From contig NZ_VFYP01000001.1 of NCBI RefSeq assembly GCF_006443685.1, positions 62,001 through 126,000 on the forward strand: DNA of 64,000 bases. Reading direction: 5' to 3'. The position numbers were made by a program, and so were the translations under genes. The DNA comes from Rhizobium glycinendophyticum (lineage in GTDB: Bacteria > Pseudomonadota > Alphaproteobacteria > Rhizobiales > Rhizobiaceae). Below are positions 17,480 through 29,545 of this stretch, one piece after another. The notes under the pieces were generated by a model. The model was not told the DNA's origin. It was given only the letters and a program-made list of their open reading frames with translations, and did no database searches. How positions within the stretch are numbered: the first letter of the stretch is position 1; each line of letters begins with the position of its first letter.

Positions 17480-17925
17480 GAGCGCATGGATAACGCGAGG
17501 CGACAGAAACGTCTATGACGGTTTGGATCGGGCAATCGGAAAAGACCGGGAGAGACTGTCTTTCATCCTTGTCGGCCAGAAGAAACATTCACGAAAAGCT
17601 TACCGATTTGTAATCCCGGCTTCCCTTGAAAAACCACATTTGGAACCTCAGATCTTAGTCATCGACGTCTGATCACGTCGTAGTCTGAATGAGGCTCGTC
17701 CCCCGCCGCGTCAGACTCGGGCAAAGGCCTTATCCCCCTCTCCGGGCCTTTGTCCCCATATTCCGGAGCCGTCGTGGCAGTCCCCGCCTCAAGCCACGGC
17801 GGCTTCCGAATTCCAGACGGCATCCGAATGTATGGTCAGCCACAGGAATGCATCGTCTGCGATGCTTTTCCTCGCTACAGTCAGCGACACATTTGCCGAA
17901 ACCTCTCTTGCGACATTGTTGAGCC
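17480..17925. other. Intergenic region between polA and the MarR-type gene
   Basis: 446 bases between divergent genes, with no convincing protein. One inverted repeat is present, GGGCAAAGGCC at 17719-17729 against GGCCTTTGTCC at 17745-17755 (one G·T pair), without a T-run. The polA and marR promoters must lie here, but I could not assign hexamers with confidence. Confidence 0.5.
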
Positions 17926-18357
17926 ATGGCCAATGACCGCCCGGAATCTGCCACGCAACTGGCGACGCAGTTCGCCCGCAGCCTGACGCGTGTGCTGCAG
18001 ACCCGGGCTGCGCAGCTCGGTTTCTCTCCTGGACAATTCCCCGTTCTCATCGAATTGTGGGAGGAGGAGGGGCTGACCCAGCGACAATTGCTCGATCGGG
18101 TCGATGTGGAGCAGGCCACAATGGCCAACACGCTCGCCCGCATGGAGCGCGACGGCTTGATCGAACGGCGCGTTCATCCCCGCGACAGGCGCGCCCAGCA
18201 GACATTCTTGACCGAGAAGGCGCGCGCGATGCGCACGGAGGCGCTCACTTTAGCAGGGGAAGCGGAAGAGGCAGTCTTCTCAGGCTTTCGGCGCTTCGAA
18301 AAGGAGCTGCTCAAGGAGTATATGCGCTGGGCTATCGCCAATGCCCGCAAGCTCTGA
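17926..18357 (+). CDS. MarR-family transcriptional regulator
   Basis: 143 residues with a winged helix-turn-helix. The helix-turn-helix is QRQLLDRVDVEQATMANTLARM (about residues 48-69, quoted here with its flanks) and the wing is RRVHPRDRRAQQTFLT, the conserved DxRxxxxxLT feature of MarR proteins. Helices at both ends form the dimer. MarR proteins repress genes for stress response or aromatic catabolism and are released by phenolic ligands. The adjacent M20 peptidase, same strand about 100 bases downstream, could be a target or unrelated. Confidence 0.92.
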   Translation: MANDRPESATQLATQFARSLTRVLQTRAAQLGFSPGQFPVLIELWEEEGLTQRQLLDRVDVEQATMANTLARMERDGLIERRVHPRDRRAQQTFLTEKARAMRTEALTLAGEAEEAVFSGFRRFEKELLKEYMRWAIANARKL

Positions 18358-18463
18358 GCCGCGCCCGAAGCACTGCCGGTAAAAAACCGCCGTCCTATGC
18401 CTCGAAACATCCAAGGCTTTGCTCTATCGTCCGCCGCGATTTCAATCCTGCAGGACATGCCCC

Positions 18464-19852
18464 ATGACTGACCTATCTCCCATCCTCGCCAAGGCCGACG
18501 AGACACTCCCTGAGAGCCTCGACCGGCTTTTTGATCTGGTCCGGATTCCCTCCATCTCGACCGATCCCACCTACAAGGCCGAATGCCGCAAGGGCGGCGA
18601 ATGGCTGGTGAAGGAACTGGCCGAGCTTGGCTTTGATACCTCGCTGCGCGAAACGCCAGGCCATCCGATGGTCGTTGCCCATCACGCCGCCGACCGGGCG
18701 GATGCGCCGCATGTTTTGTTTTACGGTCACTACGATGTTCAGCCCGTCGATCCGCTCGACCTCTGGGAAGACGATCCCTTCGCCCCGGCGATCAAGGAAA
18801 AGGACGGTCGTAAGATCATCACGGGCCGCGGCACCTCGGACGACAAGGGGCAGTTGCTGACCTTCGTCGAAGCCTGCCGCGCCTACAAGACGGTCAAGGG
18901 CTCCCTGCCGGTTCGAATCACCATCCTGTTCGAAGGTGAGGAGGAATCCGGGTCGCCATCGCTCAAACCTTTCCTGGAAGCCAATGCCGCCGAGCTGAAG
19001 GCCGATTTCGCCCTGGTCTGCGACACGAGCATGTGGGATCGCGAGACTCCTGCCATTGCCGCTGCCCTGCGCGGCCTCGTTGGCGAAGAGGTGACTATCA
19101 CCGCCGCTGACCGCGATCTGCATTCCGGCCTGTTCGGAGGTGCCGCTGCGAACCCGGTCCACATCCTGACGAAGATCCTCGCAGATCTGCATGATGAAAC
19201 TGGCAAGGTCACCCTGCCGGGCTTCTATGACGGCGTTGAGGAAACCCCCTCCAACATCAAGGCTTCCTGGGAGAGCCTCGGCCGCACCGCAGAAAGCTTC
19301 CTCGGCGAAGTTGGCCTGTCGATTCCCTCGGGCGAAAAGGGTCGTTCAGTTTTGGAGCTGACCTGGGCCCGTCCGACGGCGGAGGTGAACGGCATCATCG
19401 GCGGTTATACCGGCGAAGGTTTCAAGACCGTCATCGCCGCCAAGGCTTCCGCTAAGATCTCGTTCCGCCTCGTCGGCACCCAGGATCCCGCAAAGATCCG
19501 CGAGAGCTTCCGAAGCTTCGTGAAGGCGCGGATTCCGGCCGACTGCTCGGCGGATTTCCACGAACATGGGGGCTCGCCTGCAATCCAGCTTTCCTATGAT
19601 TCGCCGGAGCTGACCAAGGCGAAGAATGCGCTTTCGGATGAGTGGCCGAAGCCGGCGGTGATCATCGGCATGGGCGGTTCGATCCCGATTGTGGGCGATT
19701 TCCAGAAGATGCTCGGTATGGATTCGCTGCTGGTGGGCTTCGGCCTCACCGATGACCGCATCCATTCGCCCAACGAGAAGTATGACCTGAACTCGTTCCA
19801 CAAGGGCATCCGCTCTTGGATTCGTATCCTCGACGCACTTGCCAACAAGTGA
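18464..19852 (+). CDS. M20-family metallopeptidase (dipeptidase)
   Basis: 462 residues from the ATG at 18464 (MTDLSPILAKADE); the frame is open a little upstream. Metal-binding and catalytic motifs of M20/M28-like dinuclear zinc peptidases are clear: YGHYDVQPVDP, GRGTSDDKGQ, LFEGEEESGSPS, VCDTSMW, and the C-terminal histidine in DRIHSPNEKYDL. The dimerisation lid lies near residues 200-320. This subgroup (DapE/ArgE/carnosinase-like) splits dipeptides or N-acyl amino acids, and the exact substrate cannot be read from sequence. A strong terminator follows, so it is transcribed alone or with the MarR gene. Confidence 0.93.
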   Translation: MTDLSPILAKADETLPESLDRLFDLVRIPSISTDPTYKAECRKGGEWLVKELAELGFDTSLRETPGHPMVVAHHAADRADAPHVLFYGHYDVQPVDPLDLWEDDPFAPAIKEKDGRKIITGRGTSDDKGQLLTFVEACRAYKTVKGSLPVRITILFEGEEESGSPSLKPFLEANAAELKADFALVCDTSMWDRETPAIAAALRGLVGEEVTITAADRDLHSGLFGGAAANPVHILTKILADLHDETGKVTLPGFYDGVEETPSNIKASWESLGRTAESFLGEVGLSIPSGEKGRSVLELTWARPTAEVNGIIGGYTGEGFKTVIAAKASAKISFRLVGTQDPAKIRESFRSFVKARIPADCSADFHEHGGSPAIQLSYDSPELTKAKNALSDEWPKPAVIIGMGGSIPIVGDFQKMLGMDSLLVGFGLTDDRIHSPNEKYDLNSFHKGIRSWIRILDALANK

Positions 19853-19869
19853 GCTTGAGCCAGAAAAGC

Positions 19870-19898
19870 AAAAAGGCCGGTCAAAAACCGGCCTTTCC
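19870..19898 (+). terminator. Intrinsic terminator after the M20 peptidase
   Basis: AAAGGCCGGT (19872-19881) and ACCGGCCTTT (19887-19896) form a ten-pair stem with a five-base loop, starting 19 bases after the stop. A-runs and T-runs on both sides would let it work in both directions. Confidence 0.85.
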
Positions 19899-20180
19899 TT
19901 TACGCTTCAACGCTGTCCTGCCAGTACATCCGTGGTCAGGGGCGGAAACGTGCCATGCGATGCTTCGGATGTCTGCTTGCCTTGGCAAGCTCATCCCTGA
20001 TCCACAGGATCGCGCGGGATGATGAACAATTCCTTAAGAGCCTGACGCTTCGTGCAATCTCTGCGCTGAAACGATGCGCTCGTCGCTTGGTAGCCTGGAG
20101 ATAAGGAGGGCTTCGTCCCGTTTCAAGGCTATGCACTTGCAGAGTTGAAGATTGCCGCCAAACCCGACTAGGATGACCCC
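19899..20180. other. Intergenic region upstream of the YbaK-type gene
   Basis: About 280 bases. Short open frames occur on both strands (the longest about 66 codons on the minus strand), but none has a Shine-Dalgarno sequence with recognisable protein character. I see no repeat, RNA gene or clear promoter. Confidence 0.4.
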
Positions 20181-20639
20181 ATGAGCCTCGAAACCGTCCG
20201 CCAGTTCTTCCTCACCAACGCTCCAGATATCTCCGTCATTGTGACGGAAGCGAGTTCTGCGACCGTGGCATTGGCGGCGGAAGCTCACGGGGTCGAACCG
20301 GACCAGATTGCGAAGACCATCTGCCTGAGAATCGGCGAAGACGTGGTCCTCGTCGTCACCGCCGGCACAAAACGTCTCGACAACAGAAAATTCAAGGACC
20401 GCTTCGGTGTGAAGCCGCGTATGCTCGATGCGGAGGCAGTGGTCGAGAAGACGAGTCACCCAGTGGGGGGTGTCTGCCCTTTTGGTCTTCCAACACCGCT
20501 CAAAGTCTATTGCGACATCTCACTAAAGAACTGGACCGAAGTCGTGCCCGCCGGCGGCGCGACAAATGCTGCAGTCAGGATCGAGCCGCAGCGCATGGCA
20601 ACGCTGGTTAACGCCGAATGGGCGGATCTCTGTCAGTGA
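20181..20639 (+). CDS. YbaK/EbsC-type aminoacyl-tRNA deacylase
   Basis: 152 residues, one YbaK/aminoacyl-tRNA-synthetase-associated domain. The family features are IAKTICLRIGEDVVLVV with the conserved lysine that contacts the tRNA 3' end, the DNRKFKDRFG helix and HPVGGVCPFGLP. Free-standing members hydrolyse mischarged tRNAs (Cys-tRNA-Pro, Ala-tRNA-Pro or others), and the subtype cannot be settled here. The ATG follows AGGATG at normal spacing. It is a single gene between two intergenic regions. Confidence 0.9.
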   Translation: MSLETVRQFFLTNAPDISVIVTEASSATVALAAEAHGVEPDQIAKTICLRIGEDVVLVVTAGTKRLDNRKFKDRFGVKPRMLDAEAVVEKTSHPVGGVCPFGLPTPLKVYCDISLKNWTEVVPAGGATNAAVRIEPQRMATLVNAEWADLCQ

Positions 20640-20826
20640 CATTAGGTGTGGCTCTGGCTGTTTACCGCGTCTTAACCACCCCTTAAATCGCCGCAATTAC
20701 TGTGCAATCGGAGGAAAGCCGCACAGGCCCGGAAGCGGATTTCAAGGCATATCAAGACGGCGGCGTGCGAGCTTCTCGGTTTGCATGGCTGCCTGACACA
20801 CGAGCATCTGGAGCAAGACCGCCGGA

Positions 20827-23058
20827 ATGGTGAGCCGAGGCAAATCCCGCGACCGTATTGAACCGAGCTTCGAGGAAGATCGCGAGGACGAGGACCTGCG
20901 GCTCGATGCGGACGATCGCATAGCCGGCGGTCGAAAAACCCGCTCCTCTGGTAAGCGGTCGGTCGCTTCATCCCGCTCTGGCAAGGCCAAGAAATCTAAG
21001 CCCCGCAAGCGACAATCCTCCGGCGGCTTTGGCCTTGGACGCCTGGTCTACTGGTGCTTCGTCCTGTCGATCTGGGGTGCCATCGGCCTTGGCGGCCTCG
21101 TCGCCTATTATGGCTCCCAGATGCCGAGCGCCAGCAGCTGGTCTATCCCCGAACGCCCGCCCAACATGAAGATTGTTTCCGTCGAGGGGACGGGGATCGC
21201 CAATCGCGGCGCGACCGGAGGTGAAGCGCTTCCTTTGGAAGAAATGTCGCCCTTCATCCCTCAGGCGGTCATGGCGATCGAAGACCGCCGCTTCTATTCG
21301 CATTTTGGTGTCGACCCCTTGGGCCTCGCCCGCGCCATCGTAACCAATGTGGTGAGTGGCCGCGCGGTGCAGGGCGGCTCGACGCTGACCCAGCAACTGG
21401 CCAAGAACCTCTTCCTGTCCCCGGAACGCACCGTCGAGCGCAAGGTGCAGGAAGTCCTGCTCGCCTTCTGGCTGGAGCAGAAATACACCAAGGATCAGAT
21501 CCTCGCGATGTATCTGAACCGGGTGTATTTCGGCTCCAACGCCTATGGCGTGGAAGCCGCGGCACGCCGCTACTTTAACAAGTCCGCCCGTGACGTGAAC
21601 CTGGGGGAGGCCGCACTTCTCGCCGGTCTCCTGAAGGCGCCTTCCAGATTGTCCCCCGCCCGCGATCCGGAAGCGGCCGAGGCCCGCGCCCAGGTCGTGC
21701 TTCAGGCCATGCTGGAAGAGGGTTATATCACCGACGACGAGGTGAAGACGGCGATGTCGCAGTCTCCCACCAAGGCAAAGCGCTACTGGAGCGGAGCCGG
21801 GCAGTACGTTGCCGACATGGTGCGTGATGACGTGACGGCCCTCATTGGCAAGGTCACCGAAGACATCGTGGTCGAAACCACCATCGACATGACGCTCGAA
21901 AAGAAGGCCGAAGCAGCCCTGACGGAATCGCTGGCGGCCGAAGGTGCGAAGGTCAACGCGTCCCAGGCCGCCCTTGTGTCGATCGACGGTACCGGAGCAA
22001 TCCGCGCACTTGTCGGCGGACGCGATTATGCCGAAAGCCAGTTTAATCGCGCCGTCAAGGCGAAACGCCAGCCCGGCTCCGCCTTCAAACCCTTCGTCTA
22101 TGCCGCCGCGATGGAGATCGGCTTGCGACCGGGCTCCACCCGCAATGATGCTCCGATCCGCATCGGGTCGTGGACACCTCAGAACTATGACGAGAAGTAT
22201 CGCGGTCCGGTGACGCTGGCCCATGCTCTGGCCGAATCACTCAACACCATCGCCGCCCAGCTGGTCATGGAAGTCGGCCCCGATCAGGTGATCAAGCTTG
22301 CCCATCGCATGGGCATTGATTCCGACCTTCAGAATAATGCCTCGATCGCCCTCGGTACCTCTGAAGTCTCACTGCTCGAACTGACGGCGGCCTACGCTCC
22401 CTTTATGAACGGTGGCTACAAGGCGACACCCCATATTGTTCAGCGCATCCTCAAATCCGACGGCACGGTCATCTACGAGAACAACTATCTCGAACCGCCC
22501 CGCGTCCTCAGCGATCAGGTCGTCAGCGAGATGAACCAGATGCTGATGGGGGTCATCAACGAGGGGACTGGTAAGAAGGCACGGCTCAAGGGCTGGGAAG
22601 CGGCTGGCAAGACAGGTACAACACAGTCTTTCCGCGACGCGCTGTTTGTCGGTTACACCAGCAACCTCACCACCGGGGTCTGGTTCGGCAATGACAACGG
22701 CGATTCGATGAAGAAGGTCACAGGCGGCGGTCTGCCCGCCCGCGCCTGGCACGATTTCATGACGGCAGCCCACCAGGGTCTGGCGCCGGCACCCTTGCCG
22801 GGTGGCGACTATCAGGAGCCGGCCCCGGCCGATCAGGATCCCTCCATTGGGACGATCATTTCCGACGTGCTGACAGGGGGTGGCGAAGAGCGTTATCCGG
22901 CCCAGCCACAGGCGAACGGCGAGCCGCCTGTGCAGCCGGGCGAGCAGGGCAATTGGCCTATTCTGGAGGGACCCGTGCCGCCCGGTGACGTGGGACAGGG
23001 TTCGCAAGGCGGCTCGCCGCGGCGCACGACGCTGCTCGATCTCATTCTGGGGCAGTAA
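20827..23058 (+). CDS. Class A penicillin-binding protein (PBP1A type)
   Basis: 743 residues. A basic, disordered cytoplasmic tail (1-65, rich in Arg/Lys/Ser) precedes one membrane anchor (about 70-92). The GT51 glycosyltransferase follows, with Glu152 in EDRRFYSHFGVD and the GGSTLTQQLAKN block. The transpeptidase domain has SxxK as GSAFK (Ser418), SxN as SLN and the KTGT motif in AGKTGTTQ. It polymerises and cross-links murein in the periplasm. The C-terminal about 70 residues are Pro/Gly/Gln-rich and probably disordered. It is shorter than the large PBP1a with OB-like insert, closer to PBP1c-sized enzymes. Confidence 0.93.
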   Translation: MVSRGKSRDRIEPSFEEDREDEDLRLDADDRIAGGRKTRSSGKRSVASSRSGKAKKSKPRKRQSSGGFGLGRLVYWCFVLSIWGAIGLGGLVAYYGSQMPSASSWSIPERPPNMKIVSVEGTGIANRGATGGEALPLEEMSPFIPQAVMAIEDRRFYSHFGVDPLGLARAIVTNVVSGRAVQGGSTLTQQLAKNLFLSPERTVERKVQEVLLAFWLEQKYTKDQILAMYLNRVYFGSNAYGVEAAARRYFNKSARDVNLGEAALLAGLLKAPSRLSPARDPEAAEARAQVVLQAMLEEGYITDDEVKTAMSQSPTKAKRYWSGAGQYVADMVRDDVTALIGKVTEDIVVETTIDMTLEKKAEAALTESLAAEGAKVNASQAALVSIDGTGAIRALVGGRDYAESQFNRAVKAKRQPGSAFKPFVYAAAMEIGLRPGSTRNDAPIRIGSWTPQNYDEKYRGPVTLAHALAESLNTIAAQLVMEVGPDQVIKLAHRMGIDSDLQNNASIALGTSEVSLLELTAAYAPFMNGGYKATPHIVQRILKSDGTVIYENNYLEPPRVLSDQVVSEMNQMLMGVINEGTGKKARLKGWEAAGKTGTTQSFRDALFVGYTSNLTTGVWFGNDNGDSMKKVTGGGLPARAWHDFMTAAHQGLAPAPLPGGDYQEPAPADQDPSIGTIISDVLTGGGEERYPAQPQANGEPPVQPGEQGNWPILEGPVPPGDVGQGSQGGSPRRTTLLDLILGQ

Positions 23059-23205
23059 TTGTTTTCATCGACCAAGAAGGCGATGGCCAGAGGCAAGCCT
23101 TGAGTGCTAAAGGCGTCATCTAACAAGAGGAATAAGCAGTACGGAAAGCCGGCTGAGAACGGCTGTCCAATCTGTTCTCTTTACTGATTTTCAGCGGAAT
23201 TCCAG

Positions 23206-23237
23206 CCTTGCAGTCGGAAATTCCGCTTCTTATATAC
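23206..23237 (+). promoter_or_regulatory. Candidate dnaK promoter
   Basis: CTTGCA (23207-23212) and TATATA (23231-23236), spaced 18 bases and with a C before the -10 region (CTTATATA), resemble alphaproteobacterial heat-shock/vegetative promoters. It is about 110 bases before the dnaK ATG. An imperfect inverted repeat, AGCGGAATTCC (23193-23203) against GGAAATTCCGCT (23216-23227), straddles the -35. Confidence 0.5.
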
Positions 23238-23345
23238 GCGACATAACCGCAGCGGCGCTGCAGTGTATCCCAGACCATCCACGTCGAGGGGCTGTCAGGA
23301 ATGCCTGATTGGGGTTCCGACGGCCTGCTTCAAGGAGAGAATGAC

Positions 23346-25249
<1,904 letters not shown>

Positions 25250-25250
<1 letters not shown>

Positions 25251-25717
25251 TGCCGGCTCGCTTCAATCGCATCGTTTCGAGCGGGCTGGCCTTCGGGCCA
25301 GCCTGCATCGCGTTGATGCTGGCGACGGCCGTTCTTGCGCGGAACGCCGAGGTCGAATCCGTTTATCGACAAGTCGCGAGCGCCGAGGCGAAGGTCGCCA
25401 AGGCCCTGTCCGCCAAGGACTCCAAGGGACTTTCCCGGATCGGCAGTGAACTTGGAAAGATCATCGAGGCGGCCCTGCAGCGGCGCGAGAATGGGGGTTC
25501 TGTGTCGGCCTGTGACATGGCAGCCCATTCGCTGGCCTTTGTTGCCGTGTCTGCGGCCGATGGTTTGATCAGCAAGGGCGAGGCGCGCAAGCTCCTGATG
25601 GACGATGCGATGGCGGCGGCTTCCGACTTCCAGAAAGACATGCAGGCCTGTGACAAGCTCGCCGGCAAAGCGTCGGGCGGTCACACGAGCGTTGGGAAAG
25701 CTTTGAGGGCTTTGTAA
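25250..25717 (+). CDS. Small exported protein of unknown function between dnaK and dnaJ
   Basis: 155 residues. The ATG overlaps the dnaK stop as TGATG, and dnaJ begins four bases after its stop, so it is a real member of the heat-shock operon. Residues 10-30 ([20 protein letters not shown]) look like a Sec signal peptide or membrane anchor. The rest is predicted mainly helical with two cysteines, in SACDMAAH and MQACDKL, that could form a disulfide bridge in the periplasm. I do not recognise a domain. The context suggests co-expression on heat stress. Confidence 0.8.
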
Positions 25718-25721
25718 GACG

Positions 25722-26870
25722 ATGGCAAAGGCAGATTTCTACGAGACCCTGGGGGTTGGCCGGACGGCAGACGAGAAGGAGCTGAAGAGCGCCTTCCGTA
25801 AGCTCGCCATGAAGTTCCACCCTGACAAGAATCCGGGCGACAGCGAAGCCGAAAAGAAGTTCAAGGAGATCAACGAGGCTTACGAGACCTTGAAGGATCC
25901 CCAGAAGCGCGCGGCCTATGATCGCTTCGGCCATGCCGCCTTCGAACAGGGCGGTGGCGGCTTCGGCGGTGGCGGCGGCGGTTTTGCCGGCGGCGGTGGC
26001 TTCTCCGATATTTTTGAAGACATCTTCGGCGAAATGATGGGGGGTGGCCGTGGCGGCCGGGCGCGCTCGACGGGCGGTCGCGAACGCGGCGCCGACCTAC
26101 GCTACAATATGGAAATCAGCCTCGAAGAGGCCTTTACCGGCAAGACGGCGCAGATCAGGGTTCCGACCTCGATCACCTGCGACCTCTGCACGGGCACCGG
26201 CGCCAAGCCCGGCACCAAGCCGACCACGTGTTCGACCTGTCAGGGCTCGGGGCGCGTGCGGGCTGCCCAGGGCTTCTTCTCGATCGAGCGCACTTGCCCG
26301 ACCTGTCATGGCCGGGGCCAGACCATTTCCGACCCCTGCACGAAGTGCCATGGTCACGGCCGTGTCACGGAAGAGCGTTCGCTCTCGGTCAACATCCCCT
26401 CGGGCATCGAGGACGGCACGCGCATTCGCCTGCAGGGCGAAGGGGAGGCGGGCCTCCGTGGCGGTCCGGCGGGCGATCTCTACATCTTTCTGTCTGTGAA
26501 GCCGCACGAATTCTTCCAGCGTGACGGTGCGGATCTCTATTGCTCCGTGCCGATCTCGATGACCACGGCTGCCCTCGGCGGCACTTTCGATGTGGTGACG
26601 CTCGACGGCACCAAGTCGCGTGTCACGGTCCCGGAAGGCACTCAGGCGGGCAAGCAGTTCCGCCTGAAGGCGAAGGGCATGCCGGTCCTGCGATCGACAC
26701 AGACGGGCGATCTCTACATCCAGATCCAGATCGAGACCCCGCAGAAACTCACCAAGCGCCAGCGGGAACTGCTGCAGGAATTCGAGCAGTTGTCGTCGAA
26801 GGAGAACAACCCGGAATCGACGGGCTTCTTTGCCCGCATGAAGGATTTCTTCGATACGCTCAGCGACTGA
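25722..26870 (+). CDS. dnaJ: Co-chaperone DnaJ (Hsp40)
   Basis: 382 residues, class A DnaJ. The J domain (1-70) has HPD at 33-35. A Gly/Phe-rich linker (about 75-110) is followed by four CxxCxGxG zinc motifs: [24 protein letters not shown] and CTKCHGHG. The C-terminal substrate-binding domains contain [13 protein letters not shown]. It delivers clients to DnaK and stimulates its ATPase. A strong terminator follows immediately. Confidence 0.99.
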   Translation: MAKADFYETLGVGRTADEKELKSAFRKLAMKFHPDKNPGDSEAEKKFKEINEAYETLKDPQKRAAYDRFGHAAFEQGGGGFGGGGGGFAGGGGFSDIFEDIFGEMMGGGRGGRARSTGGRERGADLRYNMEISLEEAFTGKTAQIRVPTSITCDLCTGTGAKPGTKPTTCSTCQGSGRVRAAQGFFSIERTCPTCHGRGQTISDPCTKCHGHGRVTEERSLSVNIPSGIEDGTRIRLQGEGEAGLRGGPAGDLYIFLSVKPHEFFQRDGADLYCSVPISMTTAALGGTFDVVTLDGTKSRVTVPEGTQAGKQFRLKAKGMPVLRSTQTGDLYIQIQIETPQKLTKRQRELLQEFEQLSSKENNPESTGFFARMKDFFDTLSD

Positions 26871-26895
26871 CCGTTTGATGAGGATGGAAATTGAA

Positions 26896-26928
26896 AAAAG
26901 GGGCGAACCGCGAGGTTCGCCCCTTTTC
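26896..26928 (+). terminator. Intrinsic terminator of the dnaK-dnaJ operon
   Basis: GGGGCGAACC (26900-26909) and GGTTCGCCCC (26914-26923) form a ten-pair stem with a four-base loop and a T-run (26924-26927). The preceding A-run makes it bidirectional, so it can also stop the converging minus-strand cupin operon. Confidence 0.9.
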
Positions 26929-26992
26929 TGTTCTCTTCTATCTGCCCCAGCGCATAACTCGCCTGGCTCCGGGCGCCATGGTCGGGACGCGC

Positions 26993-27340
26993 TCAGTCCT
27001 CCGTCAGAATCCGTACCGGTCGATCCCATTGGATGAGGACGACGCATCCCGTGTCGCTCCACACAGAATGTTCGCTGCCGATCGCATTGATCACACAACA
27101 CCCAACGCCGTAATCACCGCTTTCGTCAGACTGCGTGCCTTGCAACACCAGTATCGTCTCCAGCCCTTCATGCCGATGGCGAGGCACGGAGGCACCCGCC
27201 TCGTATTTCAGCAGTGCCACGCCCGGCTGGTCGTCAATGAAGCGCTTGATCCAGTGGATGGTCACGCCATCGCGAAAGGGCTCGAAATCCAGCGTCTTCC
27301 AGCCGCCCTGAGTCAGGCTTTCCCGGGTCGTTTCAGGCAT
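26993..27340 (-). CDS. Cupin-domain protein at the end of the amide-hydrolase cassette
   Basis: 115 residues from the ATG at 27340 ([13 protein letters not shown]), overlapping the stop of the isochorismatase-like gene by 8 bases. A single cupin barrel is visible: [16 protein letters not shown] has the two His and Glu metal ligands, and a second motif contains GSEHSVWSD. It resembles the ChrR C-terminal cupin and other small metal cupins. As the last gene of the cassette it could be an isomerase, a lyase or a sensor for a pathway intermediate. No specific activity is assigned. Confidence 0.8.
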   Translation of the reverse strand: MPETTRESLTQGGWKTLDFEPFRDGVTIHWIKRFIDDQPGVALLKYEAGASVPRHRHEGLETILVLQGTQSDESGDYGVGCCVINAIGSEHSVWSDTGCVVLIQWDRPVRILTED

Positions 27341-27998
27341 CAATCGCCTCCAATACATCGTCGAGATGCGCCGTCCAGCCGACGATGCCCCCTTGCGCCC
27401 TGATCATGTCAAGTGCAGCCTGTTTGAACTCTGGGAAGTAGCTCGCCGTCGCTTCCTCGACCAGAAGGCATTCGTAACCGCGGTCATTGGCCTCGCGCAT
27501 CGTCGTCTGCACGCAGACCTCCGTGGTGACGCCGGCAAAGACAAGTTGCTCGATGCCGCGCGCCTTCAACGTCTCGCCGAGCGGCGTCGCGTAAAACGCG
27601 CCCTTGCCAGGCTTCTCGATCACGATCTCCCCGTCGATCGGCGCCAGTTCCGGCAGGATTGCGGTCCCCGGCTCGCCTGAGATCAGGATGCGCCCCATCG
27701 GGCCGACATCGCCGATCCGAAGTGTCGGTGTGCCGCGATTGCGCTTGGCCGGCGGAAGGTCGGAGAGGTCGGGCCGGTGGCATTCCTGCGTATGGATGAC
27801 AGGCAGGCCAACGGCACGGAAACCCTCGATCAGGCGTTTGACGTCGGAAACGATGGCGGTGACGTAGCTCACGTCATTACCGAGGCTCTCGCCAAAACCA
27901 CCGGGCTCGGCAAAGTCTCGCTGCATGTCAATGACGATGAGCGCGACGCTCTCGCGACGGAGCGGAAAAGAGAAGGGAAGGGCCTTGATGTCAGCCAT
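27333..27998 (-). CDS. Isochorismatase-like cysteine hydrolase 2
   Basis: 221 residues with the cysteine hydrolase triad Asp24 (IDMQRDF), Lys129 (EKPGKGAF) and Cys162 (TTEVCVQTT). It is clearly a paralogue of the enzyme at 29542-30243, sharing [26 protein letters not shown], and a Gln-Gly-Gly near the end. It lacks that protein's N-terminal 12 residues, and several pocket positions differ. Enzymes of this group split C-N bonds in biuret, triuret, ureidoacrylate or N-carbamoyl compounds. The start overlaps the ATPase stop as TGATG. It probably takes a sequential step in the same route. Confidence 0.85.
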   Translation of the reverse strand: MADIKALPFSFPLRRESVALIVIDMQRDFAEPGGFGESLGNDVSYVTAIVSDVKRLIEGFRAVGLPVIHTQECHRPDLSDLPPAKRNRGTPTLRIGDVGPMGRILISGEPGTAILPELAPIDGEIVIEKPGKGAFYATPLGETLKARGIEQLVFAGVTTEVCVQTTMREANDRGYECLLVEEATASYFPEFKQAALDMIRAQGGIVGWTAHLDDVLEAIDA

Positions 27999-29545
27999 CA
28001 GTGATGTCCCGCCATATGCGCGCCAATGACGGAAATGTCGGCCATATGGGCCGGTGTCTCGAACACTAGCTTGCCTTCTGACATCACGAGAATACGGTCC
28101 GACATCTCCAGCAACTCATCCAGATCCTCCGAGATCAGCAGCACGGCGGTGCCGCTGTTGCGCGCCTTCATGATCCGCGAGCGAATTTCTGCAACCGCCG
28201 AGAAGTCGAGCCCGAAACAAGGATTTGACACGACCAGCAGATCGACATCTCCCGTCAGTTCGCGGGCAAGCACCGCGCGCTGCACATTGCCGCCGGAGAG
28301 CGAGGCGATCGGCGAGGCGGAAGAGGCCGTCTTCACCTTGAAGTCTGCGATCAGCTCGCCTGCGCGCTTCTTCATGCCGCGCAGATCGAGCCAGCGGGTC
28401 TCCCGGCCTTCCCCATCGAGGTCGAAGGTGCGGAATGCTAGGTTCTCGCTGACGCTCATCTTGGGCGCACAGGCATTCTGCAGCGGCTCCTCTGGAATGA
28501 AGCGCACGCTGCTGCTGCGGGTTTCCGCCCGGGTTGCGCCATAGGCCGTACCTTTCACCTGGACGCGGCCGGCTTCGGTCGGACGCTGTCCCGCCAGGAT
28601 CTCGGAGAGTTCCTTCTGACCATTCCCCGAAATGCCCGCGATACCGACGATCTCGCCTGATTTGACAGCAAGCTGGTCGATCTCGATGGTCTTCAGGCCT
28701 GTCCTGTCGAGTGCCTTCACGCCATCGAGTTCCAGGATTGGCTTGGCATCCACCTGTACCGGTAGCCGGCTATCGAGCTCCGCCAGTCTGATGTCGCCGA
28801 TCATCATCGCGGCCATGTCTTTCGTCGGAAGGGCGCTGGTCTTGCCACCCCCGGTAAACTTGCCCTTGCGCAGAACGGAAACCGCATCTGCAAACTTCGT
28901 CACCTCGTGAAACTTGTGGCTGATCATCAGCACGGTCAATTCGCCGCGCTCCGTCATGCCGCGCACCAGGCCCAGCATGTCGTCGGCCTCGCCGGGTGTC
29001 AGCACCGAGGTCGGCTCGTCGAGCACGAGAAAACGTCGGCCGAGATAAAGCTGCTTGATGATCTCGAGCTTCTGTTTCTCGCCGGCGGCGAGCTCCGCCA
29101 CGGGGCGGTCGAGCGGGATCTCGAAGGGCATGGTCTGCATGAAGGCGGAGAGATCATGCTTTTCCCGCGCCCAGTTGATGACAGCCGGCACTTCGTTCCG
29201 GCTGATGACCAGGTTCTCCGCGCCGGTCAGTGACGGGACCAGTGTGAAATGCTGGTAGACCATGCCGAGTCCGAGGGCGGCGGCATCGCGGGGTGAGCCG
29301 ATCGTCACCTCCCGGTCGTCGACCATCAGCTGTCCCGACGTCTGGCGGTAAAAGCCCATGATGCATTTCACGAGCGTCGATTTGCCGGCGCCATTTTCAC
29401 CGAGAAGTGCATGAAACGAGCCGGGCTCGACCTTGATCGAGACGGTGTCCAAAGCAGTGAAACTGCCAAAGCGCATGGTCATGTCGACCGTCTCGATACC
29501 GACTGCCGGGATGGCTTTTGCGGGTGGAATCTCGCCGATGATCAT
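27998..29545 (-). CDS. ABC importer double ATPase subunit (BMP-type system)
   Basis: 515 residues from the ATG at 29545, which overlaps the stop of the upstream hydrolase as ATGA. Domain 1 has Walker [10 protein letters not shown], signature-like [10 protein letters not shown] and Walker [13 protein letters not shown]. Domain 2 has no canonical P-loop; the equivalent region reads [10 protein letters not shown]. It keeps LSGGNVQR, and its Walker B is [12 protein letters not shown] with Asn where the catalytic Glu belongs. Such degeneracy is normal for the second half of this family but stronger than in the nucleoside ATPase at 5486-7006. It lies between two hydrolase genes, away from its permeases, yet in the same operon. 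Confidence 0.93.
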   Translation of the reverse strand: MIIGEIPPAKAIPAVGIETVDMTMRFGSFTALDTVSIKVEPGSFHALLGENGAGKSTLVKCIMGFYRQTSGQLMVDDREVTIGSPRDAAALGLGMVYQHFTLVPSLTGAENLVISRNEVPAVINWAREKHDLSAFMQTMPFEIPLDRPVAELAAGEKQKLEIIKQLYLGRRFLVLDEPTSVLTPGEADDMLGLVRGMTERGELTVLMISHKFHEVTKFADAVSVLRKGKFTGGGKTSALPTKDMAAMMIGDIRLAELDSRLPVQVDAKPILELDGVKALDRTGLKTIEIDQLAVKSGEIVGIAGISGNGQKELSEILAGQRPTEAGRVQVKGTAYGATRAETRSSSVRFIPEEPLQNACAPKMSVSENLAFRTFDLDGEGRETRWLDLRGMKKRAGELIADFKVKTASSASPIASLSGGNVQRAVLARELTGDVDLLVVSNPCFGLDFSAVAEIRSRIMKARNSGTAVLLISEDLDELLEMSDRILVMSEGKLVFETPAHMADISVIGAHMAGHH

